A DNA stretch of 64,000 bases, taken from PMG-095 sp049324695. GTDB lineage: Bacteria; Myxococcota_A; Polyangia; Polyangiales; Polyangiaceae. Numbering within the stretch: the stretch's first letter is position 1; every line of letters begins with the position of its first letter. Positions 8,441-16,577 of the stretch are shown here, one piece after another. The position numbers and the translations under genes are program-made. Below the pieces are notes generated by a model. That model did no database searches. It was not told where the DNA came from and saw only the letters and a program-made list of their open reading frames with translations. The stretch is taken from assembly GCA_049324695.1 (NCBI GenBank), contig JBMOMJ010000055.1, positions 248,001-312,000 of the forward strand, written 5' to 3'.

Positions 8441-8911
8441 AGCCTGCGTGCGTTCGAGAAAGCACACGACTCCGCGGCCAGACGCGCAAGTCTGGGGTGT
8501 CGGGATCGAACGGCCTTCTACGTGCCCGCAGTTCTGGGTGCCGAATCGAGCGAACCGCCTCTACTGGCGTCGCACGTGCCTCGGACTTTCTTGAGCACGT
8601 TAGCTCGGTGCTCCGTCAGATACAAGGAGGTCGTACTCCGGGAAGGTACCTCGGGTGTGTGGCCCCAATCGGTCTCGTTCTCAGTGTTCGATCGCGCGCT
8701 GTTGATTAAGCGCGCGCCCGCTGAGCCCTTCGACGGCTTGGTCGATCGGATAACCAGGGACGTTGTCGGTGGCACCGATTGCGGTCCGAAGTGCGCCGCC
8801 GAAGGTCCCCAAGTGGCCAAGCTACGGGCGCCCAGGCGAGGGCGCAACGTTCGCTCGACGACTCCGCCGAGACCCTGGTCTTCGGCTGGATCGAGCGGTA
8901 CGCTGCCGCCG
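8441..8911 (+). other. No supported gene
   Basis: About 470 bases between the relic and the small sigma-linked gene. Open frames exist on both strands, including one reading in frame into the next gene from 8522, but none has a ribosome site, protein-like composition or recognisable motif. No copy of the GGCATC-N14-GACCGAC element was found here. Confidence 0.4.
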
Positions 8912-9181
8912 ATGGCGTCAGCTCACTCTCCGTCGCCAAGTGCGGAACACGACTCCGACCTAAGCCCGGAGCTCGTAAAGCTTCGCAACGGCGAGCTCAC
9001 GATGGATTGCTACTTGGATCACCAAGCGGACGACGCCGTCGCTCATCTCAGTGGCGCGCTCAACGCCGAACAGCTGCAGGCTGTTCGCGGCGTCATCCGG
9101 TCCCAGCTCGAAGCGGATCCGGTGCTCATGGAGCGCGTTCGACGGCTGGTCGATGACGAGAAGCGCGAGAACGGGCCGTGA
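8912..9181 (+). CDS. Small helical protein upstream of the sigma factor
   Basis: 89 residues from ATG 8912; the frame is open further upstream but that extension is compositionally unlike protein. The sequence DLSPELVKLRNGELTMDCY, then ADDAVAHLSGALNAEQLQA and VIRSQLEADPVLMERVRRL predicts helices with no membrane segment. It sits 54 bases before the FliA-type sigma gene, where a small partner or anti-sigma protein would be expected. It does not show a recognisable FlgM signature, so the regulatory role is inferred from position. Confidence 0.55.
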   Translation: MASAHSPSPSAEHDSDLSPELVKLRNGELTMDCYLDHQADDAVAHLSGALNAEQLQAVRGVIRSQLEADPVLMERVRRLVDDEKRENGP

Positions 9182-9235
9182 AAGGGTTGGTTCCCTCTAG
9201 CTCGGGGCGGCGCGAGTAGGGTAGGTTTCGGGGCG

Positions 9236-9940
9236 GTGCCGCAGGTCGACTCGCCCGAAGTACTCGAGCGCTTTCACGCCTGGCTGCACCTTGCCGACAT
9301 CGTGGCGAAGCAGGTGTTTCCTTTGATTGGACGCCTGGTCGAGCTCGATGATCTCATTGCCGCGGGCCGAGAGGGATTGCTGGCGGCCGCGAGAAGGTAC
9401 GATCCGAAGCGCGACGTTCCGTTTCGTGCTTTCGCGAGCGTTCGGATTCGCGGCGCGATTTTAGACGCGGTTCGGCGCATGGCGCCGCTGTCGCGACGGG
9501 CGCACGAGCGCATTGAAGGGCTCGTGGCAGCGTGGCTGGTAAGTGAAGGGGATGCCGAGTTGGTCTTTCTCGATGAGGGGAGGCCACGCGATGCTGCGAG
9601 CGAGGAGGACGCTCTGCGCGGCGACCTCGGCGGAGCGGCGACTGCTGTTGCCGCTGCGATGTTCGGGCGCGCGGCGCGCTCGGATCCGAACCGCCTTACC
9701 GATGACGGTTCGAGCGATCCTGAGGAGGCGCTGGCTCGCGCCGAGGTGGTGGCTCAAATTGAGCGCGCTCTGAATGATGAATTCCCTCGGGCTGAAGCAA
9801 ACATGCTGCGGCTGTATTACTTTGAGGGACTTACCATCGAGGCTGCTGCGGAGCGGCTGGGCATCAATCGGGGTTTCGCGAGCCGACTGCACACGCGCGG
9901 CGTCGCGCGTTTGAGGAAACGGGTACGCGGGTCGCTGTAG
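9236..9940 (+). CDS. FliA/WhiG-type sigma-70 family RNA polymerase sigma factor
   Basis: 234 residues from GTG 9236. Region 2 spans ~20-85 (VELDDLIAAGREGLLAAARRY, then FRAFASVRIRGAILDAVRR, the classic core-binding and -10 block of FliA/SigD/WhiG). Region 4 is the C-terminal HTH (EGLTIEAAAERLGINRGFAS, RLHTRGVARLRKRV). A Gly/Ala-rich linker around 110-150 replaces an ordered region 3. FliA-group factors recognise -10 sites beginning GCCGA, which resembles the GACCGAC half of the element repeated in this window. No flagellar genes are nearby, so a dedicated non-flagellar regulon is likely. Confidence 0.88.
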   Translation: MPQVDSPEVLERFHAWLHLADIVAKQVFPLIGRLVELDDLIAAGREGLLAAARRYDPKRDVPFRAFASVRIRGAILDAVRRMAPLSRRAHERIEGLVAAWLVSEGDAELVFLDEGRPRDAASEEDALRGDLGGAATAVAAAMFGRAARSDPNRLTDDGSSDPEEALARAEVVAQIERALNDEFPRAEANMLRLYYFEGLTIEAAAERLGINRGFASRLHTRGVARLRKRVRGSL

Positions 9941-9941
9941 C

Positions 9942-10307
9942 TTATGCGCCCCGGCGCGGCGTAGCTTGAGGAGCTCCGGCCTGGCTCTCGACGCCGCGAA
10001 AGCCGCTCGCAAGCTCCGAAGCGAGCCACTTGGCAAGTTCGATGGCGGACTCGCCGCGCGCGGTGATCTGCATGTCTCCCATGTGTGACGGTCGCTTCTC
10101 GTAAGGAGCGCTGCGCTTGACCATGTAGCGATCGAGCCTGTCGAAGTCGAGAAACACCGGATAGGCTTCGCAATCTGCATCGAAGTATTGGCGAAGACCC
10201 GGAGGCAGATCCCGCGGGTTCAAGTAGATGCGCCACGCTTCGCCCTGCGGGGTGCAGAAGATGTCCACGAGGAGCTCGTTTGTCGTGGCCTGGTCGGTTG
10301 GTTTCAT
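9942..10307 (-). CDS. Hypothetical protein in a kinase operon
   Basis: 121 residues. It begins MKPTDQATTNELLVDIFC and contains an aromatic-rich middle (EAWRIYLNPRDLPPGLRQYF, FLDFDRLDRYMVKR) with no recognised family. It starts 27 bases after the stop of the kinase at 10335-11201 and is probably cotranscribed with it. Its end almost touches the convergent sigma factor gene. No TM segment or signal peptide. Confidence 0.65.
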   Translation of the reverse strand: MKPTDQATTNELLVDIFCTPQGEAWRIYLNPRDLPPGLRQYFDADCEAYPVFLDFDRLDRYMVKRSAPYEKRPSHMGDMQITARGESAIELAKWLASELASGFRGVESQAGAPQATPRRGA

Positions 10308-10334
10308 GGGGATGAACTCCGTGCTGAGCAGTGG

Positions 10335-11201
10335 CTAGGCTCGTCGAGCCGACAAAGGCAGAAGCGCCGCGATGAATTCGTCGGCGGTTTGGTAACGCTC
10401 CGCTGGATCTTCACGGAGCGCGCGCAAGACGGCAACATCGAGGTCGCTCGGAATTTCGGTTTCGGTGTGGCGGGAGGGCGGATCCACCTTATGCGAGCCG
10501 CGGTCGAAGGGGGTTTCGCCGACAAGCATCGTGTAGAGGACCAACCCAATCGAGAAGATGTCTGCACGAACGTCGACGCGCTCACCGCGCGCGCCCTCGG
10601 GGCTCATGAAGCGAGGCGAACCGACCATCGCGCCCGACGCCGTGCGCGTACTGGGTTGGACGGGCGCGTGAACGTTCGTGGGGAGCACCCGCGCGGTTCC
10701 GAAGTCGAGGATCTTGAGCACGCGGCCAAGTCCGCGCGCCTCGTGTAAGAAGAGATTTTCCGGTTTGATGTCGCGGTGCACAACCCCAAGTGAATGCGCC
10801 GCGGCGAGACCCGACAACGCCTGGCAGGTCCATTGCACTGCCTCTTGCATTGGCAGTCGGGGATGTTCAAGCAGCTCGTCCCAGAGTGACCGCCCTTGCA
10901 GGAGCTCCATAACGATACATGGGCGCTGATCGGCGGAGGTCCAGAAGTCGACGATTTCGACGACGTGCGGGTGCCGAATGCGGCCCATGATTTCCGCCTC
11001 CACCCGAGCGCGATCGGCGAACTGCACCACGTGCGCGTGTTGGATCTTGAATGCGAAGCGGCGTCCGAGCGTGGTGTGCTCGACAACCCAAACCTCGCCC
11101 ATGCCTCCGCGCCCAAGAAATCGCACCGGGCGGTAAGGGCGCCCCGCCAAAAAAGCTTCAATGGCTTTGGCCGAGCGGCCCGGCGGTTCTCGCGCTGTCA
11201 T
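10335..11201 (-). CDS. Hanks-type Ser/Thr protein kinase (soluble)
   Basis: 288 residues, essentially only a kinase domain. Gly-rich loop GRGGMGEV at 30-37, catalytic Lys ~52 (FAFKIQ), HRDIKPEN at 142-149, DFG at 166-168, SPE at 200-202, so all catalytic motifs are intact. No C-terminal TM segment, unlike the two kinases transcribed in the other direction. An element GATTTCCGGCATC-N14-GACCGACC lies just upstream, only 15 bases from the ATG. Divergent from the kinase operon at 11433. Substrates unknown; the FHA-like proteins encoded at 26 and 37 kb are plausible phospho-readers. Confidence 0.92.
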   Translation of the reverse strand: MTAREPPGRSAKAIEAFLAGRPYRPVRFLGRGGMGEVWVVEHTTLGRRFAFKIQHAHVVQFADRARVEAEIMGRIRHPHVVEIVDFWTSADQRPCIVMELLQGRSLWDELLEHPRLPMQEAVQWTCQALSGLAAAHSLGVVHRDIKPENLFLHEARGLGRVLKILDFGTARVLPTNVHAPVQPSTRTASGAMVGSPRFMSPEGARGERVDVRADIFSIGLVLYTMLVGETPFDRGSHKVDPPSRHTETEIPSDLDVAVLRALREDPAERYQTADEFIAALLPLSARRA

Positions 11202-11216
11202 GGGGTTTCATTCATA

Positions 11217-11251
11217 GGTCGGTCAACGCCGCCGAACCGATGCCGGAAATC
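11217..11251 (-). promoter_or_regulatory. Bipartite regulon element, copy 1 (soluble kinase)
   Basis: Minus strand: GATTTCCGGCATC, 14 bases, GACCGACC. Ends 15 bases before the kinase ATG. The -35/-10-like spacing suits a sigma-dependent promoter with a very short leader. Confidence 0.75.
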
Positions 11252-11388
11252 GAATCAAACGGAGCCGGCGACCGATGACTGGCTCGGAGATCTCCGCTAT
11301 TGCCGCCGAGAATTGTCCGCGGCATGAAGGGGCGAGCGAAAATTTCGAAGGGACGGAGGCTGCCTAGCCTTTCTCGCGGGACCGCGTC

Positions 11389-11423
11389 GATTCTAGGCAT
11401 GAAAGTTCGAAGAATGTCCGACT
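11389..11423 (+). promoter_or_regulatory. Bipartite regulon element, copy 2 (kinase operon)
   Basis: GATTCTAGGCATG, 14 bases, GTCCGACT. Ends 9 bases before the ATG of the kinase operon, implying an almost leaderless message if it is a promoter. Confidence 0.7.
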
Positions 11424-11432
11424 GGTGGACTG

Positions 11433-12668
11433 ATGGTGAATTCTGAGACAGGAGCAGCTGGCCTGCTGGCCGCCTACGATCTGTTCGAGGGTACGCCGTA
11501 TCGAACCCTGCAGCGTCTCAAAGCCGGCGGGATGGGTGAGGTTTTCCTGGTTCAGCACCGGGCGACGCAGCGGGAGCTTGTCGCGAAGTTACTGCACGAG
11601 CGGCTGGCGAGCGATCCGCGTCTGCTCGAACGCGTGCGCATCGAGGCGCAGGCATTGGGGCAGCTGCAGCACGCGCATATCGTCACCGTCGTTGGTTTCG
11701 AGCAAACACGGACCGGACGCCCCTTCATCGTCATGGAGCATCTGCAAGGCCGCTCCCTAGCGGAGGAGCTGCGAGAGAGAGTGACGCTGCCGATTCTCGA
11801 GGCGCTGGCCTACGCAGGCCAAGCACTGTCGGGCCTCGCGGCGGCGCATGAACTTGGGCTCGTCCACCGCGATGTGAAGCCGGACAACCTGTTCATCTGC
11901 CGCGAAGGCGACGGCGCGAAGTACCTCAAACTGCTCGATTTCGGCGTCGCGCGCGTTATGCCGGGTGTGGCTTCGATCGCGCCCCTTCCCAATGAGCTCC
12001 AGACAGAGGCGGGCGTCGTGCTCGGTACGCCGCGTTTCGTGAGCCCTGAAGCCGCAACGGGTCTGCGCGTGGATCACCGAGCAGACATCTACTCGTTGGC
12101 TTTGGTGCTCTACACGATGATCACCGGGCGCGGGCCATTCGATCATCAGGACGGCGACGCGATGTTGTTGACTGCCCAGGCGAGCGAGGCCGCAATGCCA
12201 CCGTCGGCGTTCGTCTCCGAGCCGTTTCCCCTCGAGCTCGATGCGATCATCTTGAAAGCGCTAGCTAAGAATCCCGGTGAGCGCTTTCAAACCGCCGATG
12301 AATTCCGCGCTCAACTGGAGAACGCTGCAGAGCTTCTCCGCCGTCCTTCCGGGTGGCTCCAAACCACGCTGTTCAATGCTGCGCAGCGTTTGACGGATGA
12401 CGACGCTCCGACGCCAGCGGACCCGTCGGGTGAGGTCGGTGCCGAGGACATTCGTTCCAACGGCGCGCGGAGCGACCTGACGCTAATTGGAGAGCGTAAG
12501 AAAGCTTGTGCTGCGGTCGACGACGCTCAAGAAGCGCATGTAGTGGCGCTCGAGCCGCTGTCGAGAGCCCGCTTCGCAAGCTCGGTGTTGGTGACGGCGT
12601 TCGTGCTTGCCGTCGTGATTTCTGGCTTCGCTTCTATGGGGTTGATGAGCCTGCTGGGGCACCGATGA
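11433..12668 (+). CDS. Ser/Thr protein kinase with C-terminal TM anchor
   Basis: 411 residues. Kinase domain ~22-310: loop KAGGMGEVF (first Gly of the GxGxxG loop replaced by Lys30), Lys52 in LVAKLL, HRDVKPDN from 145, DFG at 169-171, SPE in RFVSPEA. A linker of ~70 residues leads to a hydrophobic segment near 380-400 (SSVLVTAFVLAVVISGFA), giving a cytoplasmic kinase tethered to the inner membrane. First gene of a five-gene operon; its stop overlaps the next start (ATGA at 12665). Likely active despite the loop substitution. Confidence 0.9.
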   Translation: MVNSETGAAGLLAAYDLFEGTPYRTLQRLKAGGMGEVFLVQHRATQRELVAKLLHERLASDPRLLERVRIEAQALGQLQHAHIVTVVGFEQTRTGRPFIVMEHLQGRSLAEELRERVTLPILEALAYAGQALSGLAAAHELGLVHRDVKPDNLFICREGDGAKYLKLLDFGVARVMPGVASIAPLPNELQTEAGVVLGTPRFVSPEAATGLRVDHRADIYSLALVLYTMITGRGPFDHQDGDAMLLTAQASEAAMPPSAFVSEPFPLELDAIILKALAKNPGERFQTADEFRAQLENAAELLRRPSGWLQTTLFNAAQRLTDDDAPTPADPSGEVGAEDIRSNGARSDLTLIGERKKACAAVDDAQEAHVVALEPLSRARFASSVLVTAFVLAVVISGFASMGLMSLLGHR

Positions 12669-14650
12669 GGGCGCCCGAATGTGATCCCAGTCCCGGCCCT
12701 CTTTGCGTTGGGCAACGCTTCCGGGAGAACTACGAAGTTACCGGCCTGATCGGTGTAGGCGGTCACGCTTGGGTCTATCGAGCGCGCCATCGCTTCATGG
12801 GTCACGACGTCGCGATCAAAGTGTTGCGACAGGATGGGAAGGTAGATCCCGATAACTTTCGACGAGGTCTCGCGGAAGCGCAAATTCAGCACAAGCTGAA
12901 CCATCCCGGGATCGTTCCCGTAATGGACGCCGGCGTCAGCGAGACTGGGCTGCTCTACATCGTCATGGAGCTCCAGCGCGGGCGGTCACTGCGCACGCTC
13001 CTCGAGGAGCACGGAAAGCTCTCTATCGAGGAGGTACTTCGCACTGCCTTGCAGGTCGCAGAGGCGCTTCAGGCAGCGCATGAAGCGAAGATCATTCACC
13101 GCGACGTCAAGCCAGAGAACGTGATCGTCGGGCACGGCAATCACGTCAAAGTGATCGATTTTGGCGTCGCCAAGGTGCTCGACAACGCGGGGTGGATTAC
13201 CCAAAAGAACATGGTGCTTGGGACCATCTACTACATGAGTCCCGAGCAGCTGCAGGCGCGCTTCATCACAGCGCAGAGCGATATCTACGCACTGGGCATC
13301 GTGATGATTGAGGCGCTACTCGGGCAGCACCCCGTGCTGCTCCAGCTCGGCACACGCGAGCGGACGCTCTATCAACTCACGCGTGTCATCGTTGCTGAAG
13401 ATTTCCCGATGCTCGACGAGCTCGACGCGCGCATTCCGCGCTACGTCGCGGCTCTCATCTACAAGGCTACGGTCAAGCTCGCGAGCAAACGTTTCGCGTC
13501 GATGCAAGAGTTCGCTCGCGCGATTCGCGAGTGTTTGACCATGTACGAGCGCGACGCTCGAGAACAAGGGTTTGAGCTTTCGACCCGCGAGCTCTGGCGG
13601 CACAAGGTCACCTCTTCAGGCGTTGAATCCACGCAGCGCACCGCCGAGCCTCCTCCTAGCGGGGGCCTCCAACACGCGCAACTTGGGGACGACACCAATC
13701 CGCAATCGCGGCCGCTGTTCTTCGGCGCCATCTCCTCCGGCCTGCTCACGCAAGGCAAAGAGGGCGTCGACCCGAAGCCAGCCGTCAGGCTTCAATCGGC
13801 CGACACCGCGACCGCCCCACTCGGCTCAATCATCGCCGAAGTGCCACACACCGAAGCGCAAGACGCAGAGTGTCCTGCATCGGCTATGCGTATGGTGGCG
13901 GGCGCGACTGAAAAGCCCGCGATGCCGACCGAGGCGCCGGTGGACGCGGGAACGCCCGTGCTCGCCGAGGCGACGACGGCGCCGGCACTGGTCCAGCCCG
14001 CGTCAAGCGCGCACGGCTCCGAACAGGACATCGAGACAAAGCCCGCTGGTCACGATTTCAAAACCCTCGCGCGCGTCGTCGCCATCGGTGCGCTGTTCGG
14101 CTGCGTTATCGCCGCGAGCGCAGCGCGCCTCGCGCAGACGCCATCGTCACTAGCCATGCCGGCTCCGAGCGCCGCACCTATCTCTGACTCGGCACCCGCG
14201 AGCTCAGCTGTCTTTGCAGTCGCAATTGACGCCGCTGTTGCTGCGCCTGCAACGGGGCAAACGCTGAGCGCTGAGCCAGCAGCGGAGCAAGCGCCGAGCG
14301 CGCCGCCCACGGTACCGAGCGCTTCTGCTGGCCATGTCGCGCGCCCGAGCCCAAAGCGATCCCCAAAGACGGCCGATGCATTGCCGCTAGGGAGCTCGTC
14401 GGCCTCGCAGCGCCTGGCTCCGTGGATTCCGTGGGTGATGCCGTCGGATCCGCCCGCTTCCTCGACCAAGCCCGCGCCGAGCAAGCCCCTCGACGCCAGA
14501 TCTGTTGCGTCGAGTTCCGCGCCGTCCAGCCCGCCGGTGCCCAAGACCATCGCGTCACCAGCCAGCAAACCCAAACCGAAAGGAAGCGACGCTAAGCCTG
14601 CGGCTAGCGCCGTGTCCCCCGACGAAAGCTGGATTCGGGTGCGACTATGA
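12665..14650 (+). CDS. Ser/Thr protein kinase with TM and long Ala/Pro/Ser C-terminus
   Basis: 661 residues from ATG 12665, chosen over an upstream opening because it overlaps the preceding stop. Kinase domain ~23-300: GVGGHAWVY loop (third Gly replaced by Ala), VAIKVL Lys52, HRDVKPEN from 145, DFG at 165-167, MSPEQ. Residues ~465-487 (VVAIGALFGCVIAASAA) form one TM helix. The C-terminal ~170 residues are low-complexity Ala/Pro/Ser/Lys, probably periplasmic and extended or wall-spanning, with no sensor domain such as PASTA. Second gene of the ATGA-coupled operon. Confidence 0.9.
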   Translation: MRAPECDPSPGPLCVGQRFRENYEVTGLIGVGGHAWVYRARHRFMGHDVAIKVLRQDGKVDPDNFRRGLAEAQIQHKLNHPGIVPVMDAGVSETGLLYIVMELQRGRSLRTLLEEHGKLSIEEVLRTALQVAEALQAAHEAKIIHRDVKPENVIVGHGNHVKVIDFGVAKVLDNAGWITQKNMVLGTIYYMSPEQLQARFITAQSDIYALGIVMIEALLGQHPVLLQLGTRERTLYQLTRVIVAEDFPMLDELDARIPRYVAALIYKATVKLASKRFASMQEFARAIRECLTMYERDAREQGFELSTRELWRHKVTSSGVESTQRTAEPPPSGGLQHAQLGDDTNPQSRPLFFGAISSGLLTQGKEGVDPKPAVRLQSADTATAPLGSIIAEVPHTEAQDAECPASAMRMVAGATEKPAMPTEAPVDAGTPVLAEATTAPALVQPASSAHGSEQDIETKPAGHDFKTLARVVAIGALFGCVIAASAARLAQTPSSLAMPAPSAAPISDSAPASSAVFAVAIDAAVAAPATGQTLSAEPAAEQAPSAPPTVPSASAGHVARPSPKRSPKTADALPLGSSSASQRLAPWIPWVMPSDPPASSTKPAPSKPLDARSVASSSAPSSPPVPKTIASPASKPKPKGSDAKPAASAVSPDESWIRVRL

Positions 14651-15528
14651 AGCACGACGACCCGACGCGGCCCGATCGCCTCAACACGCGCACTCTGCCG
14701 GACGGCACTCCGGCACAGCCGCCGTCCGAACCTGCTGCGAATCCTGTCCAGGGCCCCGACGGCGACGCGCGCTCTAACGAACCTCCCGCGCAGGGCGAGA
14801 AGCGCGACAAGAACTTCTGGCGCTTCGACTTTCATACCATCCCGCCCGACCTCAGCCGCGAGCTTGCCACGGCACAACTTCCTCCCGTCCGCGAAGAGCA
14901 ACTCTACCATTCCCATGCGTGGGCGGAGAAGTCAGAGCCACGCACCGAAGCACCGCGGTTGGTCAGCATCGCGGCCCTCGTTGTGCGTGTGAGGGCATGG
15001 TTTAGTCGGCCGTGGCACTTACGCGAGCGGCGCACACAAATCACGCTCGCGCTCTGCGTTGGTTGTCTGCTGCTGTTCGTGATCGCCGTTGGCGTGCGAC
15101 CAGGCGATCGTGCTCACACCGTTCAGCCCGGCGTCGAAGCGACGCAAGTGCACGCGGCGTCACCTGCAACCGGGGACAAGCCTGGCTCGCAGGCATTGTC
15201 CAGCACGGCGGCGGGCAGCGCACCAAGAACAAACACTTCCGCGCGACAAAGTCCACGACCCGCACCCGAAGTATCATCCACGAGATCGAGCGGCGCTCCT
15301 GACGTGCGCGCGGCACCTCGGCCCTCAACGCCGGCTCCAGTGGTTTCAGCCAAGCCCATCCCGGCCCGAGAACAGCCACAGACGGACCAAGACGTTTTCG
15401 TACGTCCGCCGCCACCTGAGGTTAACCAGACACCAGAGTTCTCTTCTGGAGAGCTCGCAAAGAGTCCTACGCCGAGCGGGTCGGCTTCGTCCGCGCCCAA
15501 GCAGCGCTTCCTGATCAAATCGAGATGA
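14647..15528 (+). CDS. Single-pass membrane protein with disordered tail
   Basis: 293 residues; ATG 14647 overlaps the kinase stop. Residues ~1-125 are polar and cytoplasmic, ~130-150 form a TM helix (ITLALCVGCLLLFVIAVGV), and the remainder is Ser/Pro/Thr/Ala-rich and probably extracytoplasmic. The topology mirrors the tail of the preceding kinase. No known domain. Operon position suggests a kinase substrate or scaffold in the same envelope complex; this is inference. Confidence 0.75.
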   Translation: MKHDDPTRPDRLNTRTLPDGTPAQPPSEPAANPVQGPDGDARSNEPPAQGEKRDKNFWRFDFHTIPPDLSRELATAQLPPVREEQLYHSHAWAEKSEPRTEAPRLVSIAALVVRVRAWFSRPWHLRERRTQITLALCVGCLLLFVIAVGVRPGDRAHTVQPGVEATQVHAASPATGDKPGSQALSSTAAGSAPRTNTSARQSPRPAPEVSSTRSSGAPDVRAAPRPSTPAPVVSAKPIPAREQPQTDQDVFVRPPPPEVNQTPEFSSGELAKSPTPSGSASSAPKQRFLIKSR

Positions 15529-16577
15529 GCACAGCCAATCTTCTTTCGTCTGTTCGTTGGGTAGGCGTAGCTGCATGCGTGTTTCTCTCGGCAACGGCGC
15601 ATGCGGAGCCCGCGAGTGCTGCGTCTGCGGGCACCAAGGGTTCGGAATCGGACGACGCTCGCATTCGTGCGCTGGTGCGACGCGGAGAGACCCTTTATGA
15701 GAGCGGCCAGACCGCGCAGGCGCGGCAGCCTCTCCTCGAGGCGTGGGCGCTCAGGCAATCGTACGACGTCGCAACGATGCTCGGCCAGGTTGAGCAAGAC
15801 CTTGGCCATGACGCGGAGGCGGCGACCTATTACGACTTCGCGTTGCGCAACTTTGCGCCGACAGAATCGGAAGAGGCGCTCAAAGGCCTCAAGGCGCGCC
15901 TCGCTGATGTCGCGGCGAAGGTGACCGCGGTCGACGTTCGCGTGAACAAGGAGAACGCGGAAATCTCAGTCGACGGCCGCGTCGTCGGCAAGTCTCCGCT
16001 GCCAGCACGCGTGTTCCTCTCTCCTGGAGAGCACGTCGTGGTTGCCACTTGGGAAGGACAGGGCCAGCAAGCTCCCGTTGTTGGCAAGCCCGGAGAAGAG
16101 CGCGCTGTCTCCCTCTCGTTCGTCGACTTGCCGCCTGAGTCTTCCACGCCCAATCCGTCACCCGCGCCAACGTCTTCCGCTAGCGGCCCGGCACTCGCAC
16201 CGCTGCTCGTTGGTGGCGCTGTGGTCGCGATCGGCCTCGGCGTTGGCATTGGCGAGGCAATCAGTGCAGGCAATCAGGCGGACGATCTGCGCTCCCTCCG
16301 CTCGCAGACCGGGCCGGGCGCTTGCGTGAATCCTTCCGAGCCAACGTTGGTGCAACTGTGCTCGAGTCAGCGCGAAGTCGCTGAGCGCTATGACCGTGAT
16401 CGCAATTGGTCCACCGCGGGCTTCGTAGTTGCTGGTGCCGCGGCCATCGCGACGGCAACCTATTGGCTTTGGCCTCGAGATTCAGCCGAGTCCTCCAGCA
16501 GCGGGCGAAGCCTTCGGATCGCTCCAACTGCTGGGCTTGGCGTAACTGGACTCGTCTTTTCGGGTGACTTCAAATGA
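15525..16577 (+). CDS. PEGA-domain protein with TPR-like helices
   Basis: 350 residues; ATGA overlap with the upstream gene. An N-terminal signal peptide ends near THAHA-type residues (FLSATAHAEP). Residues ~45-125 are TPR-like (LYESGQTAQARQPLLEAWAL, EDLGHD-type turns). Residues ~138-185 are a PEGA domain (VRVNKENAEISVDGRVVGKS, PLPARVFLSPGEHVV). Two hydrophobic segments follow (~228-250 and ~302-322) around a Cys-containing loop. PEGA proteins beside Ser/Thr kinases are a frequent myxobacterial arrangement. Predicted envelope component, function unassigned. Confidence 0.82.
   Translation: MSTANLLSSVRWVGVAACVFLSATAHAEPASAASAGTKGSESDDARIRALVRRGETLYESGQTAQARQPLLEAWALRQSYDVATMLGQVEQDLGHDAEAATYYDFALRNFAPTESEEALKGLKARLADVAAKVTAVDVRVNKENAEISVDGRVVGKSPLPARVFLSPGEHVVVATWEGQGQQAPVVGKPGEERAVSLSFVDLPPESSTPNPSPAPTSSASGPALAPLLVGGAVVAIGLGVGIGEAISAGNQADDLRSLRSQTGPGACVNPSEPTLVQLCSSQREVAERYDRDRNWSTAGFVVAGAAAIATATYWLWPRDSAESSSSGRSLRIAPTAGLGVTGLVFSGDFK

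Noticed and set aside
14050..14916. 288-residue minus-strand frame
   Set aside because: Antisense to the Ala/Pro-rich tail of the kinase and the next gene; composition mirrors that low complexity.
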